NCBI GenBank assembly: GCA_027489295.1
Contig: JAIYAA010000342.1
Coordinates: 1-14,049, forward strand
Direction: 5' to 3'
DNA from: Sphingomonadales bacterium
GTDB lineage: Bacteria; Pseudomonadota; Alphaproteobacteria; Sphingomonadales; Sphingomonadaceae
Length of the DNA: 14,049 nucleotides
Position numbers and translations under genes: made by a program. This document shows, one piece after another, positions 1 through 7,719 of the stretch; positions within the stretch are counted from its first letter, which is position 1, and each line of letters starts with the position of its first letter. The notes under the pieces were generated by a model. That model saw only the letters and a program-made list of their open reading frames with translations, made no database searches and was not told the DNA's origin.

Positions 1-1265
1 AAGGTCTGGCCGGGATAGTCGTGCTTGTAGATGCCGCGGCGCTGGAGGATCGGCACCACCTCGTCGACGAACAGGTCGAGCTGGCCGGGCAGCGATTCGA
101 AGGTGTTGAACCCGTCCGCGCCGCGCGCCTCGAACCAGTGCTGGAGCGCATCGGCCACCTGCTCGGGCGTGCCGACAAAGGGCGAGCGCGGCGTGGCGAA
201 GCGCAGCGCCAGTTCGCGCAGGCTCAGCTTCTCCCGGCGGGCGGTCTCGACGATGCGGGTCGAAGCGCTCTGGTTGCTGCGCAGGCCCTCGGCGATCACC
301 TGCTCGGGGAAGGGGCCGTCGGGGTCGTAGACGCTGAAATTATGGTCGTTGAACGAGCGGCCGAGCGCGCGCAGCGCGCTCTCCAGTGTCACCAGTTCGG
401 TCAGCTCGCGATATTTGCGATCCGCCTCCTCCTCGGTCGAGCCGATCACCGGCCGCGCACCGGGGACGATCAGCACCCTCTCCGGATCGCGGCCGAAGCC
501 GGCGGCGCGCGCCTTGAGATCGGCATAATAGGCCTGGGCATCTTCCAGCCCTTCATGCGCGACGAAGATCGCCTCGGCATGCTTCGCCGCGAAGTTGCGC
601 CCGTCCTCCGAGGCGCCGGCCTGGAAGATCACCGGCTGGCCCTGCGGCGAGCGCGACAGGTTGGGCGGCCCCTTCACCGACAGGAACTCGCCCTTGTGGT
701 TGAGTTCGTGCAGCTTGTCGGGATCGAGGAACTGGCCGGTGGCCTTGTCGCGGACCAGCGCATCGTCTTCCCAGCTGTCCCACAGCCCCTGCACGACATC
801 GAGATATTCGGCGGCGAGCCGGTAGCGGGCATCGTGCGCCAGATGCTCGGCCTTGCCGAAATTGGCGGCGCTGCCCTCCAGCCAGGAGGTGACCACGTTC
901 CAGCCGGCACGCCCGCCGCTGAGATGATCGAGCGAGGCGAGCTGGCGGGCGATGTTGAACGGCTCGGTATAGCTGACGGTGATCGTGGCGACGAGGCCGA
1001 TCCGACCGGTGACGGCGGCGAGCGCCGACAGGATGGTGATCGGCTCGAACCGGTTGAGATAATGCGGGCTGGAACGGGCGTTGATCGAAACGCTGTCCGC
1101 GACGAACAGATAATCGAACTTGCCGCGCTCGGCGGCCAGCGCCTGGCGCTTGTAGAAGCCGAAATTGGTGCTGGCATCCACCTGCGCATCGGGATGCCGC
1201 CAATCGTCCCAGCCGGGTCCGACGCCGTGCAGGATGAAGCCAAGCCGTAACTGCCGATCGCTCAT
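1..1265 (-). CDS. NtaA/DszA-type LLM-class flavin-dependent monooxygenase (3' end outside window)
   Basis: Two-component FMNH2-dependent monooxygenase of the bacterial luciferase-like superfamily, in the NtaA/SnaA/DszA/DmoA branch. These enzymes oxidise sulfur- or nitrogen-containing small molecules with reduced flavin from a separate reductase. About 421 codons are present and the frame is open to the left edge; family members are roughly 440-460 aa, so only a short C-terminal piece is missing. The branch hallmark [10 protein letters not shown] is at residues 118-127, after HLSG. Further along are a [10 protein letters not shown] segment and, late in the protein, [10 protein letters not shown]. 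The ATG at 1265 is preceded by AGGAG at good spacing. The gene is separated from the upstream aldolase-like gene by a 167-bp gap holding a strong terminator, so it probably has its own promoter in 1266-1364, though no convincing boxes were found. The substrate is unknown; the sulfur context suggests a sulfone, sulfide or sulfonate. Confidence 0.9.
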   Translation of the reverse strand, partial: MSDRQLRLGFILHGVGPGWDDWRHPDAQVDASTNFGFYKRQALAAERGKFDYLFVADSVSINARSSPHYLNRFEPITILSALAAVTGRIGLVATITVSYTEPFNIARQLASLDHLSGGRAGWNVVTSWLEGSAANFGKAEHLAHDARYRLAAEYLDVVQGLWDSWEDDALVRDKATGQFLDPDKLHELNHKGEFLSVKGPPNLSRSPQGQPVIFQAGASEDGRNFAAKHAEAIFVAHEGLEDAQAYYADLKARAAGFGRDPERVLIVPGARPVIGSTEEEADRKYRELTELVTLESALRALGRSFNDHNFSVYDPDGPFPEQVIAEGLRSNQSASTRIVETARREKLSLRELALRFATPRSPFVGTPEQVADALQHWFEARGADGFNTFESLPGQLDLFVDEVVPILQRRGIYKHDYPGQT

Positions 1266-1364
1266 GTGCGGTGCTCCTGAAAGATTGGGGAAAGGTTATG
1301 GGAGCGTGCGAAGCGCGGGAAATGCGAATGGCTGATCCGCTGATGAGAAGGTCTCAAGCCACGC

Positions 1365-1402
1365 GGCAAAAGAAGTGGGGCGAGCGCCGAAGCGCTCGCC
1401 CC
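1365..1402 (-). terminator. Rho-independent terminator with UUCG tetraloop
   Basis: An 11-bp perfect inverted repeat (1377-1387 with 1392-1402) closes on a TTCG loop when read on the minus strand. The stem begins GGGGCGAGCGC. It is followed on that strand by ACTTCTTTT, a short T-rich tail. It starts about 30 nt past the stop codon of the class II aldolase-like gene and so ends the long sulfur operon. The tail is interrupted by a C, but the stem is very stable and the UUCG loop is a classic stabilising loop. Confidence 0.85.
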
Positions 1403-1432
1403 GAGGTTACCGCGAAGGCGCGGGCGGGCGAA

Positions 1433-2221
1433 CTAGCGGTCGTAGCCGGGCAGAAAGCGGTCGATCTTGCGCAGCGCCGCTTCCCAGACCAACTGGTGGG
1501 TGCTGCGCGCGCCGCTGCGATCGATGCCGCGCCGTTCGGTCATCTGGCGGCGGACTTCCTCCTGCGCGGCCTCGGGCGCGATCAGGACGTGCTCGCGCCC
1601 GATCGAGAGCGTGCGCACCTGCGCGATGCAGGCGGATTCGAGCGAATAGATGTTGAGCCACGCCTCGCCGACGCTCTCGCCCAGCGCCAGCGTGCCGTGG
1701 TTGCGCAGCAGCATGATCTTGGTGTCGCCCAGGTCGGCGGCGAGCCGATCGCGCTCGTCCAGGTTGAGCGCGACGCCTTCATAGTCGTGGTAGCTGAGCC
1801 GCGGCAGGATCGCGAGCGCCTTCTGGTTGAGCGGCAGCAGCCCCTCGGCATGGGCGGAGACCGCCATCCCGTCCGCCGAATGGAAATGCGCGATGAACTG
1901 CGCGTCCGGCCGCGCGGCGTGGATCGCCGAATGGATCACATAGCCGGCATAGTTGATGCCGTATTCGCCCGGCTCGATCAGGTTGCCGTCGAGATCGACC
2001 TTCACCAGGCTGGAGGCGGTGATCTCGTCGAACCCCAGGCCATAGGGGTTGATCAGGAAATGATGGTCCGGCCCCGGCACCCGCGCCGATATATGGGTGA
2101 AGATGAGATCGTCCCAGCCATAAAGCGCCGACAGACGATAGAAGGCGGCGAGATCGACACGGACCTGCCATTCGGCATCCGAAATGGTCTTAGGTAGCGG
2201 GCGTTCGAGCACGGTGGCCAT
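1433..2221 (-). CDS. Class II aldolase/adducin family protein
   Basis: A 262-aa protein of the zinc-dependent class II aldolase/adducin head fold. The metal-ligand pattern is visible: H112 and H114 in AHFHSADG, and H175 in LLRNHGTL. An NPYGLGFDEIT motif at about residues 58-68 matches the phosphate/substrate loop region of the family. The position that carries the catalytic glutamate in fuculose-phosphate aldolase (SSEW.FH, from memory) reads YAGYVIH here, with Gly93 in its place. The protein therefore belongs to the adducin-like subfamily whose chemistry is mostly undefined, and classical aldol cleavage should not be assumed. It is the last gene of the sulfur operon, 30 bp after the binding-protein gene and just before the terminator. 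The ATG at 2221 has GGAG upstream. It might process the carbonyl product left after desulfonation; that is inference. Confidence 0.88.
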   Translation of the reverse strand: MATVLERPLPKTISDAEWQVRVDLAAFYRLSALYGWDDLIFTHISARVPGPDHHFLINPYGLGFDEITASSLVKVDLDGNLIEPGEYGINYAGYVIHSAIHAARPDAQFIAHFHSADGMAVSAHAEGLLPLNQKALAILPRLSYHDYEGVALNLDERDRLAADLGDTKIMLLRNHGTLALGESVGEAWLNIYSLESACIAQVRTLSIGREHVLIAPEAAQEEVRRQMTERRGIDRSGARSTHQLVWEAALRKIDRFLPGYDR

Positions 2222-2251
2222 GGGTTCACTCCGAAAACAGGGGAAAGGGGG

Positions 2252-3202
2252 TCATCGCAGCGGGGCCAACACCTCGGCCGCCGGGCGGCTGGGCGTCTTG
2301 AGCAGGCCCGCGCGCACGAAGCGGGCAGCGACGGCGTCGAGATGCCCCGCAAGGCCGGTGTCGAGCGCGGCCGGCGCGTGGCGGAATTTGCGGACCACCT
2401 GCTCGGCGATCTGCGGTGCCAGCCCGGTCTCGCGGGCGAGCGCCACCGCCCATTCATGCGGATGCGCCGCAGACCAGTCGAGCGCCTTGGCCTCGCGCGC
2501 CAGAAAGTCGCGGAGCAGGTCCGGCTTGTCGTGGATCGCCGCTTCGTTGGCGACCTCGAAGCGGTAGAGCGGGCTGTAATCCTCGGCATCCGCGATCAGC
2601 CGCGCGCCGCCGTTCAGCGCCAGGGTGAGATAGGGCGTCCAGGTCGCCCAGGCATCGATCGAGCCGGCATCGAACGCGCTCTTGGTGTCGGCCGGCGACA
2701 GGAAGGTCACCTGCACCCGGTCATAGGCGATGCCGGCGCGTTCGAGCACTTCCAGCACCAGATAATGGCCGATCGAGCCGCGCGTGGTCGCGATCTTCTT
2801 GCCGATCAGATCGGCCGGGCTCTGGATTGGCGATTCCTTCGGCACCGCGATCCCCAGCGCCTCGCGGCCGCCGGCCGAGCGCTGCACCGACACCGCCTTG
2901 ACCGGGCTGCCGTTGCGATAGGCGAAGACGAAGGGCGCATCGCCGACCAGCCCGACATCGGCGGCACCGCTGCCCACCGCCTCGAGCAGGTTCTGCGCGG
3001 CGGGGAACTCGGACCACTCGATGGTGTAGGGCGTGCCCGTAAGCACGCCCGAGGCGGTCAGCAGCGCCTTGGTCGACCCCTTCTGGTTGGCGACCTTGAG
3101 GACGCCGCCGTCCGCGCCCTTCCCCCTGCATCCCGCCACCAGCGCCAGTGCCCCTAGCCCGGCGGCGGTGACGAAGCCACGCCGTGTAGTCTCAGCTCGC
3201 AA
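2252..3202 (-). CDS. ssuA: SsuA-like aliphatic sulfonate ABC transporter substrate-binding lipoprotein (TTG start)
   Basis: Periplasmic binding component (316 aa) of a sulfonate/taurine/nitrate-type importer. The best start is TTG at 3202, because a GGGAGGT ribosome site lies 7 nt upstream; the ATG at 3271 would extend 70 bp into the preceding gene and give an Arg-rich, non-signal leader. From the TTG the protein begins with a twin-arginine-like TTRRGF (residues 5-10), a hydrophobic stretch and a lipobox LVAGC with Cys25, so it is probably a membrane-anchored lipoprotein. Family features follow: a KGSTKALLTASGVL ligand-loop region, GAADVGLVGDAP, a GKKIATTRGSIGHYLV segment and a DAWATWTPY segment. 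It overlaps the end of the upstream monooxygenase gene by 11 bp. Unusually, the gene is near the end of the operon, far from the permease and ATPase genes at the front. The exact ligand cannot be read from sequence. Confidence 0.9.
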   Translation of the reverse strand: MRAETTRRGFVTAAGLGALALVAGCRGKGADGGVLKVANQKGSTKALLTASGVLTGTPYTIEWSEFPAAQNLLEAVGSGAADVGLVGDAPFVFAYRNGSPVKAVSVQRSAGGREALGIAVPKESPIQSPADLIGKKIATTRGSIGHYLVLEVLERAGIAYDRVQVTFLSPADTKSAFDAGSIDAWATWTPYLTLALNGGARLIADAEDYSPLYRFEVANEAAIHDKPDLLRDFLAREAKALDWSAAHPHEWAVALARETGLAPQIAEQVVRKFRHAPAALDTGLAGHLDAVAARFVRAGLLKTPSRPAAEVLAPLR

Positions 3203-4280
3203 GCGCGACCTCCCGGGTGGCTTCGCGCGCCGCAACCTTCTCGCGCACGAGCGGGAGCAGTTCGCGGCCATAGGTGACCGAATCCGCCAGCGGCTCGAAG
3301 CCGCGGATCAGGAAATGGTCGATGCCGAGATCGTAATAGTCGAGCAGCGCATCGGCGACCTGTTCGGGCGTGCCGACCAGCCCGGTGCTGTTGCCCTGCG
3401 CCCCGGTGAGCGCGGCGACGCCGGTCCACAGCCGGCCGTCGCGCGGCGCCGACTTCACTGTCTCCAGCAGGCGGCGCGAACCGTCGTTCACCGGCTGGTG
3501 GCCGGTCAGCGGCAGGCCCGCGGCGGCGCGGGCGGCGCGGACCTGCTCGACGATTTCGTCGGCGCGCTTCCAGGCGGCTTCCTCGGTATCGGCGATCACC
3601 GGGCGCAGCGAGAGCGAGAAGCCCGGGCGGCGATTGTAGCGCGCCGCCGAGGCGCGGACGCGCGACACGATCTCGCGCACCTGCTCGTGCGTCTCGCCCC
3701 ACAGCGCATAGACATCGGCATGGCGCCCGGCGACGTCGATCGCCTCGGGCGAGGCGCCGCCGAAAAATACCGGCAGATTGTCCGGCTTGATCGCGCTGAA
3801 CGCGCCTTTCAGATGGTAGAAGCGGCCGTCATGGTCGAACGGTCCGGCGGCGGTCCATTCCTGCTTGAGCAAGGCGACATATTCGTCGGTACGGGCGTAG
3901 CGATCGGCCTTGATGCTGTGATCGCCGTCGCGCGCCATCTCCTCATCGGCCCCGCCGGTGATGATGTGCACCGCCACCCGGCCGCCACTCAGCTGGTCGA
4001 GCGTGGCAAGCTGGCGCGCGGCGAGCGTCGGCTGGGTAAAGCCGGGCCGGTGCGCAACGAGGAAGCCGAGCGTGGTGGTAATCGCCGCCGCATGCGCCGC
4101 GACGATCTGGCTTTCGGGCGAGGACGAGCCGAACGGGATCAGCACCCGGTCGAACCCGCCTTCCTCCTGCGCCTTGGCCGCCGCCTCGACATAGGTCTTG
4201 TCGAGCGCGCGCGAGCGGGTGGCGGCATGGATCTCCGAGTGATCGTTGAAGCCGATATAACCGATGAACTTGACGGACAT
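3192..4280 (-). CDS. SsuD-like FMNH2-dependent (alkane)sulfonate monooxygenase, LLM class
   Basis: A 362-aa luciferase-like flavin monooxygenase closest in layout to alkanesulfonate monooxygenase SsuD, which splits the C-S bond of sulfonates to give sulfite and an aldehyde. Evidence includes RQLATLDQLSGGRV (about 89-101), FFGGASPEA (172-180), LWGETHEQV and the C-terminal [27 protein letters not shown] region. Length fits the family. Compared from memory with E. coli SsuD, active-site positions differ: Cys54 aligns with Ser54 (LIPFGSSSPE), and the Arg226/His228 segment aligns with SLSLRPV, giving Ser and Arg. It may therefore act on another organosulfur substrate, so the ssuD symbol is withheld. 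The ATG at 4280 has AGGAG upstream; the gene follows the rhodanese gene by 17 bp and overlaps the binding-protein gene by 11 bp. No flavin reductase gene lies in the window. Confidence 0.88.
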   Translation of the reverse strand: MSVKFIGYIGFNDHSEIHAATRSRALDKTYVEAAAKAQEEGGFDRVLIPFGSSSPESQIVAAHAAAITTTLGFLVAHRPGFTQPTLAARQLATLDQLSGGRVAVHIITGGADEEMARDGDHSIKADRYARTDEYVALLKQEWTAAGPFDHDGRFYHLKGAFSAIKPDNLPVFFGGASPEAIDVAGRHADVYALWGETHEQVREIVSRVRASAARYNRRPGFSLSLRPVIADTEEAAWKRADEIVEQVRAARAAAGLPLTGHQPVNDGSRRLLETVKSAPRDGRLWTGVAALTGAQGNSTGLVGTPEQVADALLDYYDLGIDHFLIRGFEPLADSVTYGRELLPLVREKVAAREATREVALAS

Positions 4281-4297
4281 GGGACTGCTCCTGAAGC

Positions 4298-5527
4298 TCA
4301 GAGGACGTGGAAACCGTGGGTGCCGTCGCGGGCGAGCTGGTCGACCAGGCCATATTCCCAGTCGAGATAGGCCTGCATCGCCGCAGCCTTGTTGTCGGTG
4401 CCCTCATAGGGGCGCTTGTACCGGCCCTCGGGACCGCGCGGCGGGGGCGCACCGTCGCCGCCGGTCTCCAGCGGACCGTCGAACCCGCCGTCGAGCACCA
4501 GCACCTCCCAGCCCAACTGGGCGAGCCAGGAGGCGGTCATGTCGGCTCGCGGCCCCAGATCGTCGGCAACGACGATGCGCGCACCGCGCACCGGCGCGTT
4601 GTGATCGGTCTCCTGCACCAGCTGGCCGCCCTGGGCGTTGCGGAAGCCGGGGATATGCCCGGCCTCGAACGCGGCGGGCTGGCGCACGTCGTAGCGGTAG
4701 AGGGTGCGGATGATGTCGCGCTCCAGCTCGGCAAGATCGGCGAGGCCGATCCGCTTCACGCCTGCGCGGTAAGCGACGTTGCGGGCGCGCAGCCGCGCCT
4801 CGTCGGCGCCGTCCAGCGGAAGCTCGGGCGCCCGGCGGGTCTGGCCGGTATCGAGCCCCTGCCCCGCCAGCGTCCAGCCGATGGTGCCGTTGCGGAGCGC
4901 GAACACCGGATTGGGCACGCCGGCGTTGATCAGCGACTGGGCGCCGATGATGCTGCGGGTGCGCCCGGCGCAGTTGACGATGATCGTCGTATCGGGATCG
5001 GGCGCCACCGCCTTGGCCGCGAGCACCAGCTCGGCCCCCGGCGCGCTGACGCCGGTCGGGATGCTCATCGTGCGATATTCGTCGAAGCGGCGGGCATCGA
5101 GGATGGCGATGTCGGCCTTTTCGCGGATCAGCGCGTGCACTTCCTCGGCCGGCAGCGAGGGCGTGTGGCGGCGATGCTCGACCAGTTCGCCGAACGCCTT
5201 CGAGTAACTGTTCACATCCTCGAACAGCTCGTGCCCAGCCTCCCGCCAGCCGGCGAGGCCACCTTCCAGCGCATGGACATCGGTGTAGCCAAGGCCGCGC
5301 AGCGTCGCGATGGCCGGCTCGACCAGCCCGTCGCCATCGTCGTAGAGTACCACCGGCACGTCGCGGCGCGGCAGGCGCCACTCGGCCTCGACCTCCAGCC
5401 GGCGCAGCGGGATCTGCGCGGCGAACAGCGGGTGGCCGAGGGCAAACTCGGCTTCCTCGCGCAGGTCGATCAGGGCGATTTCGCGGTTGGTCAGCAGGGC
5501 ACGGCGTATCTGGGCAGGCGTGGTCAT
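4298..5527 (-). CDS. Three-domain rhodanese-like sulfurtransferase with single active cysteine
   Basis: A 409-aa protein made of tandem rhodanese domains, which move sulfane sulfur between thiols. Domain 1 (about 5-105) ends in HALEGGLAGW but has VVLYDDGDG where the active-site loop should be, with no Cys. Domain 2 (about 125-225) has the loop NCAGRTRS with Cys186, preceded by LDARRFDEYRTMSIPTG and followed by ALRNGTIGW. Domain 3 (about 260-355) has YDVRQPAAFEAGHIPG and VVADDLGPRADM, again without Cys. A charged C-terminal tail (about 355-409) follows. Only the middle domain should be catalytic; the flanking ones are probably structural or regulatory. The ATG at 5527 overlaps the stop of the thiol dioxygenase gene (ATGA) and GAGGAG lies just upstream, so the two genes are translationally coupled. 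The pair suggests joint handling of thiols or persulfides released from organosulfur compounds. Confidence 0.9.
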   Translation of the reverse strand: MTTPAQIRRALLTNREIALIDLREEAEFALGHPLFAAQIPLRRLEVEAEWRLPRRDVPVVLYDDGDGLVEPAIATLRGLGYTDVHALEGGLAGWREAGHELFEDVNSYSKAFGELVEHRRHTPSLPAEEVHALIREKADIAILDARRFDEYRTMSIPTGVSAPGAELVLAAKAVAPDPDTTIIVNCAGRTRSIIGAQSLINAGVPNPVFALRNGTIGWTLAGQGLDTGQTRRAPELPLDGADEARLRARNVAYRAGVKRIGLADLAELERDIIRTLYRYDVRQPAAFEAGHIPGFRNAQGGQLVQETDHNAPVRGARIVVADDLGPRADMTASWLAQLGWEVLVLDGGFDGPLETGGDGAPPPRGPEGRYKRPYEGTDNKAAAMQAYLDWEYGLVDQLARDGTHGFHVL

Positions 5528-6146
5528 CGAAGCTCCTCGGAACGGTCCCAGAGATTGGGGAGATCGGTGTTGGCGTAGCCGGAGACGAAGCGCCGGGGCT
5601 CGGCGTCGGGGCCATAGGTGGCGCGCTCGACGGCGCCGATGTTCGCGCCATAGACATGGATGCTGACCGACACGCCGTTGGCGACGCCGTTCGACACCTG
5701 GTGCAGGTCGTTGCCGTCCGCGGGCGAGAAATGCTCGACCTCGCCGGCGCGCAGCTCGCGCTCGGGTCCTGCGGGATCAGCACGCCCGGGCGGCGGACAA
5801 AGCCCTGCACCCGCTCGCGTCCGCGCAAGACCCCTACCAGCCCCCAGACGCGGTGATCGTGCACCGGCGTGCGCTGCCCCGGCCCCCAGACGAAACTGAC
5901 CACCGAGAAGCGCTCGCGCGCATCACAATGGAGCAGATATTGCTGGTAGCGATCGGGGTGCGGCCGGGCATAGGCCTCGGGCAGCCAGTCGTCGCTGGCG
6001 ACCAGCGCGGCCAGCAGCGACGCGCCCGATCCGAGCAGCACCGCCTCGTCGCGTTCGCGGTCGATCAGCTCGGCCAGCGCACCGACGAAACGCCGCAGCC
6101 GCGCAAGATTGGGCCGCGGCTGCGCGGAGATCGCCGCCAGACTCAT
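5524..6146 (-). pseudogene. Cysteine dioxygenase-like cupin thiol dioxygenase, interrupted by a -1 frameshift
   Basis: Cupin-fold, iron-dependent thiol dioxygenase of the bacterial cysteine dioxygenase family, which converts a thiol such as cysteine to a sulfinate. From the ATG at 6146 the frame encodes RYQQYLLHCDARERFSVVSF and the metal motif PVHDHRVWG with His96 and His98. The homology then jumps frame: the rest (ERELRAGEVEHFSPADGN, then DLHQVSN with the third metal His, then SVSIHVYGANIGAVERATYG and FVSGYANTDLPNLWD) lies in another frame ending at TGA 5524-5526. The span is 623 nt, one short of 208 codons. Adding one base to the CCCGGG run at 5785-5790 gives a smooth RRPGRADPAGPE junction. 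The gene overlaps the ATPase stop and the rhodanese start by 4 bp each. Whether this is a true mutation or a sequencing error cannot be decided here; intact flanking couplings and good conservation on both sides favour an error or a recent event. Confidence 0.85.
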
Positions 6147-6934
6147 GGCCGCGCCGCCTTGGTAAAAGGCACCACGTCCGCGGCGGGCTCGCCGCCGAGC
6201 AGCGACAGCAGCCGCTCGCGCAGCGCCGCGTTCAGGCTCGCGCGCTCGCCACGGGGTGCTGCGATGCGCTCCTCGGCGAGGATGCGGCCGGAATCGAGCA
6301 CCACGATCCGGTCGGCCAGCGCGATTGCCTCGTCGACGTCGTGCGTCACCAGCATCACCGCCGGCTTGTGGGTGCGCCACAGGGCGAGGACGAGATCGTG
6401 CATCCGGTCGCGGGTCAGCGCATCGAGCGCGGCGAACGGCTCGTCGAGCAGCAACAGGCTAGGCTCGCGGACCAGCGCCCGGGCCAATGCCGCGCGCTGT
6501 GCCTCGCCGCCGGAGAGCGTCAGCGGCCAAGCCTCGAGCCGGTGGCCGAGGCCCACCTCGACCAACGCCGCCTGCGCCCGCTCGCGCACCTGCGGGCCCT
6601 TCAAGCCCAGCGCGACGTTGCGCCACACCCGCTTCCACGGCAGCAGCCGGGCATCCTGGAACACCACGGCGCGCGAGGTGGGCACCGTCACGTCCTGCGC
6701 ACGCGCATCGTCGAGCCCGGCCAGCGTGCGCAGCAGCGTGGTCTTGCCGCTGCCGGAGCGGCCGAGCAGCGCGACGAACTCGCCGGGAGCGATGTCCAGA
6801 TAGAGGCCGCGCAGCACTTCCGTCTGGCCGAAGCGACGTACGAAGCCCCGCAAGCGCACCACCGGCTCGGCGACATCCTCTACGGCAGGTTCGACGGGAA
6901 CGTCGATCTCACGGGCGATTTCGGCGATGCTCAT
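6143..6934 (-). CDS. ssuB: SsuB-like sulfonate ABC transporter ATP-binding protein
   Basis: Cytoplasmic ATPase (263 aa) of a sulfonate/nitrate/taurine-type ABC importer. All nucleotide-binding motifs are intact: Walker A GRSGSGKT at 58-65, Q-loop FQDARLLPW with Gln93, signature LSGGE at 140-144, Walker B LLLLDEP with Asp164 and Glu165, and switch His198 in VTHDVDEA. The Q-loop sequence ending LLPW and the THDVDEA form are typical of the SsuB/TauB/NrtD group. The start is the ATG at 6934, which overlaps the permease stop by ATGA; upstream in-frame codons would run inside the permease gene. The stop again overlaps the next gene's ATG by 4 bp. It should pair with the permease next door and the binding protein at 2252-3202, and perhaps also with the second binding protein at 11628-12617. 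Confidence 0.93.
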   Translation of the reverse strand: MSIAEIAREIDVPVEPAVEDVAEPVVRLRGFVRRFGQTEVLRGLYLDIAPGEFVALLGRSGSGKTTLLRTLAGLDDARAQDVTVPTSRAVVFQDARLLPWKRVWRNVALGLKGPQVRERAQAALVEVGLGHRLEAWPLTLSGGEAQRAALARALVREPSLLLLDEPFAALDALTRDRMHDLVLALWRTHKPAVMLVTHDVDEAIALADRIVVLDSGRILAEERIAAPRGERASLNAALRERLLSLLGGEPAADVVPFTKAARP

Positions 6935-7719
6935 GCGGCTTGCTCCACCAGGTTGGGGCGCCAGGCGAGTGCCCGGCCTTCGATTGCGCGGACCAGCCAG
7001 TCGGCGGCGAGGCCAAGGGCGGCGTAGACCAGCAGGCAGACGACGATGACGTCGGTCCGCATGAAGTCCCGCGCATTGTTGACGAGGTAGCCCAGGCCGG
7101 CCGAGGCATTGATCTGCTCGGCGACCACCAGCACCAGGATCGAAATGGTCAGCGCATAGCGCAGGCCGACCAGCAACGAGGGCAACGCGGCGGGCAGGAT
7201 CACGTGCCATACCTGCTCGGCGCGGCTGAGCCCGAAGCTGCGCGCGGCATCGAGCAACCGCACGTCGACGCTGCGGATACCGCTATAGAGGTTGAGATAG
7301 ACCGGGAAGGTGCAGGCGAAGGCGATCAGCGCTACCTTGGGCGTCTCGCCGATCCCAAACCAGACGATGAACAGCGGCGTCAGCGCCAGCGTGGGGATGG
7401 TGCGCTTGATCTGCATGAGCGGATCGAGCGCGATCTCGCCCTTGCGCGACAGGCCGGCGGCGAGCGCCAGCACGATGCCGACGCTGATGCCGAACCCCAG
7501 CCCCAGCGCGATCCGCCAGAAGGAGACGAGGAGGTTGGACGGCAGCTCGCCGCTCCACAGCATCTCAAGCCCGGTGGACAGCACCGTCGAGGGTGCGGCG
7601 AGCGTGCGGGCGGGAATGATGCCGGTGCGCGACCCCGCTTCCCAGACCAGCAGGAAGGCGAGCGGGGACAGCCAGCGTGCCCCTGTGCCCCATCCCAATC
7701 TGCGTGATAGCTTCGACAT
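6931..7719 (-). CDS. ssuC: SsuC-like sulfonate ABC transporter permease
   Basis: Inner-membrane permease (262 aa) of the binding-protein-dependent transport family. It has about six hydrophobic helices, the first at about 17-29 (LSPLAFLLVWEAG) and others around 66-90, 112-122, 128-145, 186-200 and 222-240. The cytoplasmic EAA loop that docks the ATPase is at about 157-186, with DAARSFGLSRAEQVWHVILP and the ALPSLLVGLRYAL continuation typical of SsuC/TauC. The ATG at 7719 is preferred because GAGGGG sits 5 nt before it; a TTG at 7758 would add 13 residues with no better ribosome site. This is the first gene of the sulfur operon. Its 185-bp upstream region is shared with the divergent LysR-type regulator and holds the proposed operator. 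Confidence 0.92.
   Translation of the reverse strand: MSKLSRRLGWGTGARWLSPLAFLLVWEAGSRTGIIPARTLAAPSTVLSTGLEMLWSGELPSNLLVSFWRIALGLGFGISVGIVLALAAGLSRKGEIALDPLMQIKRTIPTLALTPLFIVWFGIGETPKVALIAFACTFPVYLNLYSGIRSVDVRLLDAARSFGLSRAEQVWHVILPAALPSLLVGLRYALTISILVLVVAEQINASAGLGYLVNNARDFMRTDVIVVCLLVYAALGLAADWLVRAIEGRALAWRPNLVEQAA

Noticed and set aside
21..1250. Long plus-strand open frame opposite the left monooxygenase gene
   Set aside because: It is the antisense of a clear luciferase-like monooxygenase; its translation is Arg-, Ala- and Gly-rich without motifs. High-GC genes often leave such open antisense frames.
3033..5578. Long plus-strand open frames opposite the SsuD-like and rhodanese genes
   Set aside because: Translations are Arg-rich and featureless, while the minus strand encodes recognisable motifs with good ribosome sites.
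4404..6380. 658-codon minus-strand frame that looks like a dioxygenase fused to a new protein
   Set aside because: Only residues from the 6146 ATG to about 5785 are dioxygenase-like. The rest is out of frame with both the dioxygenase C-terminus and the rhodanese, and results from the single-base frameshift.
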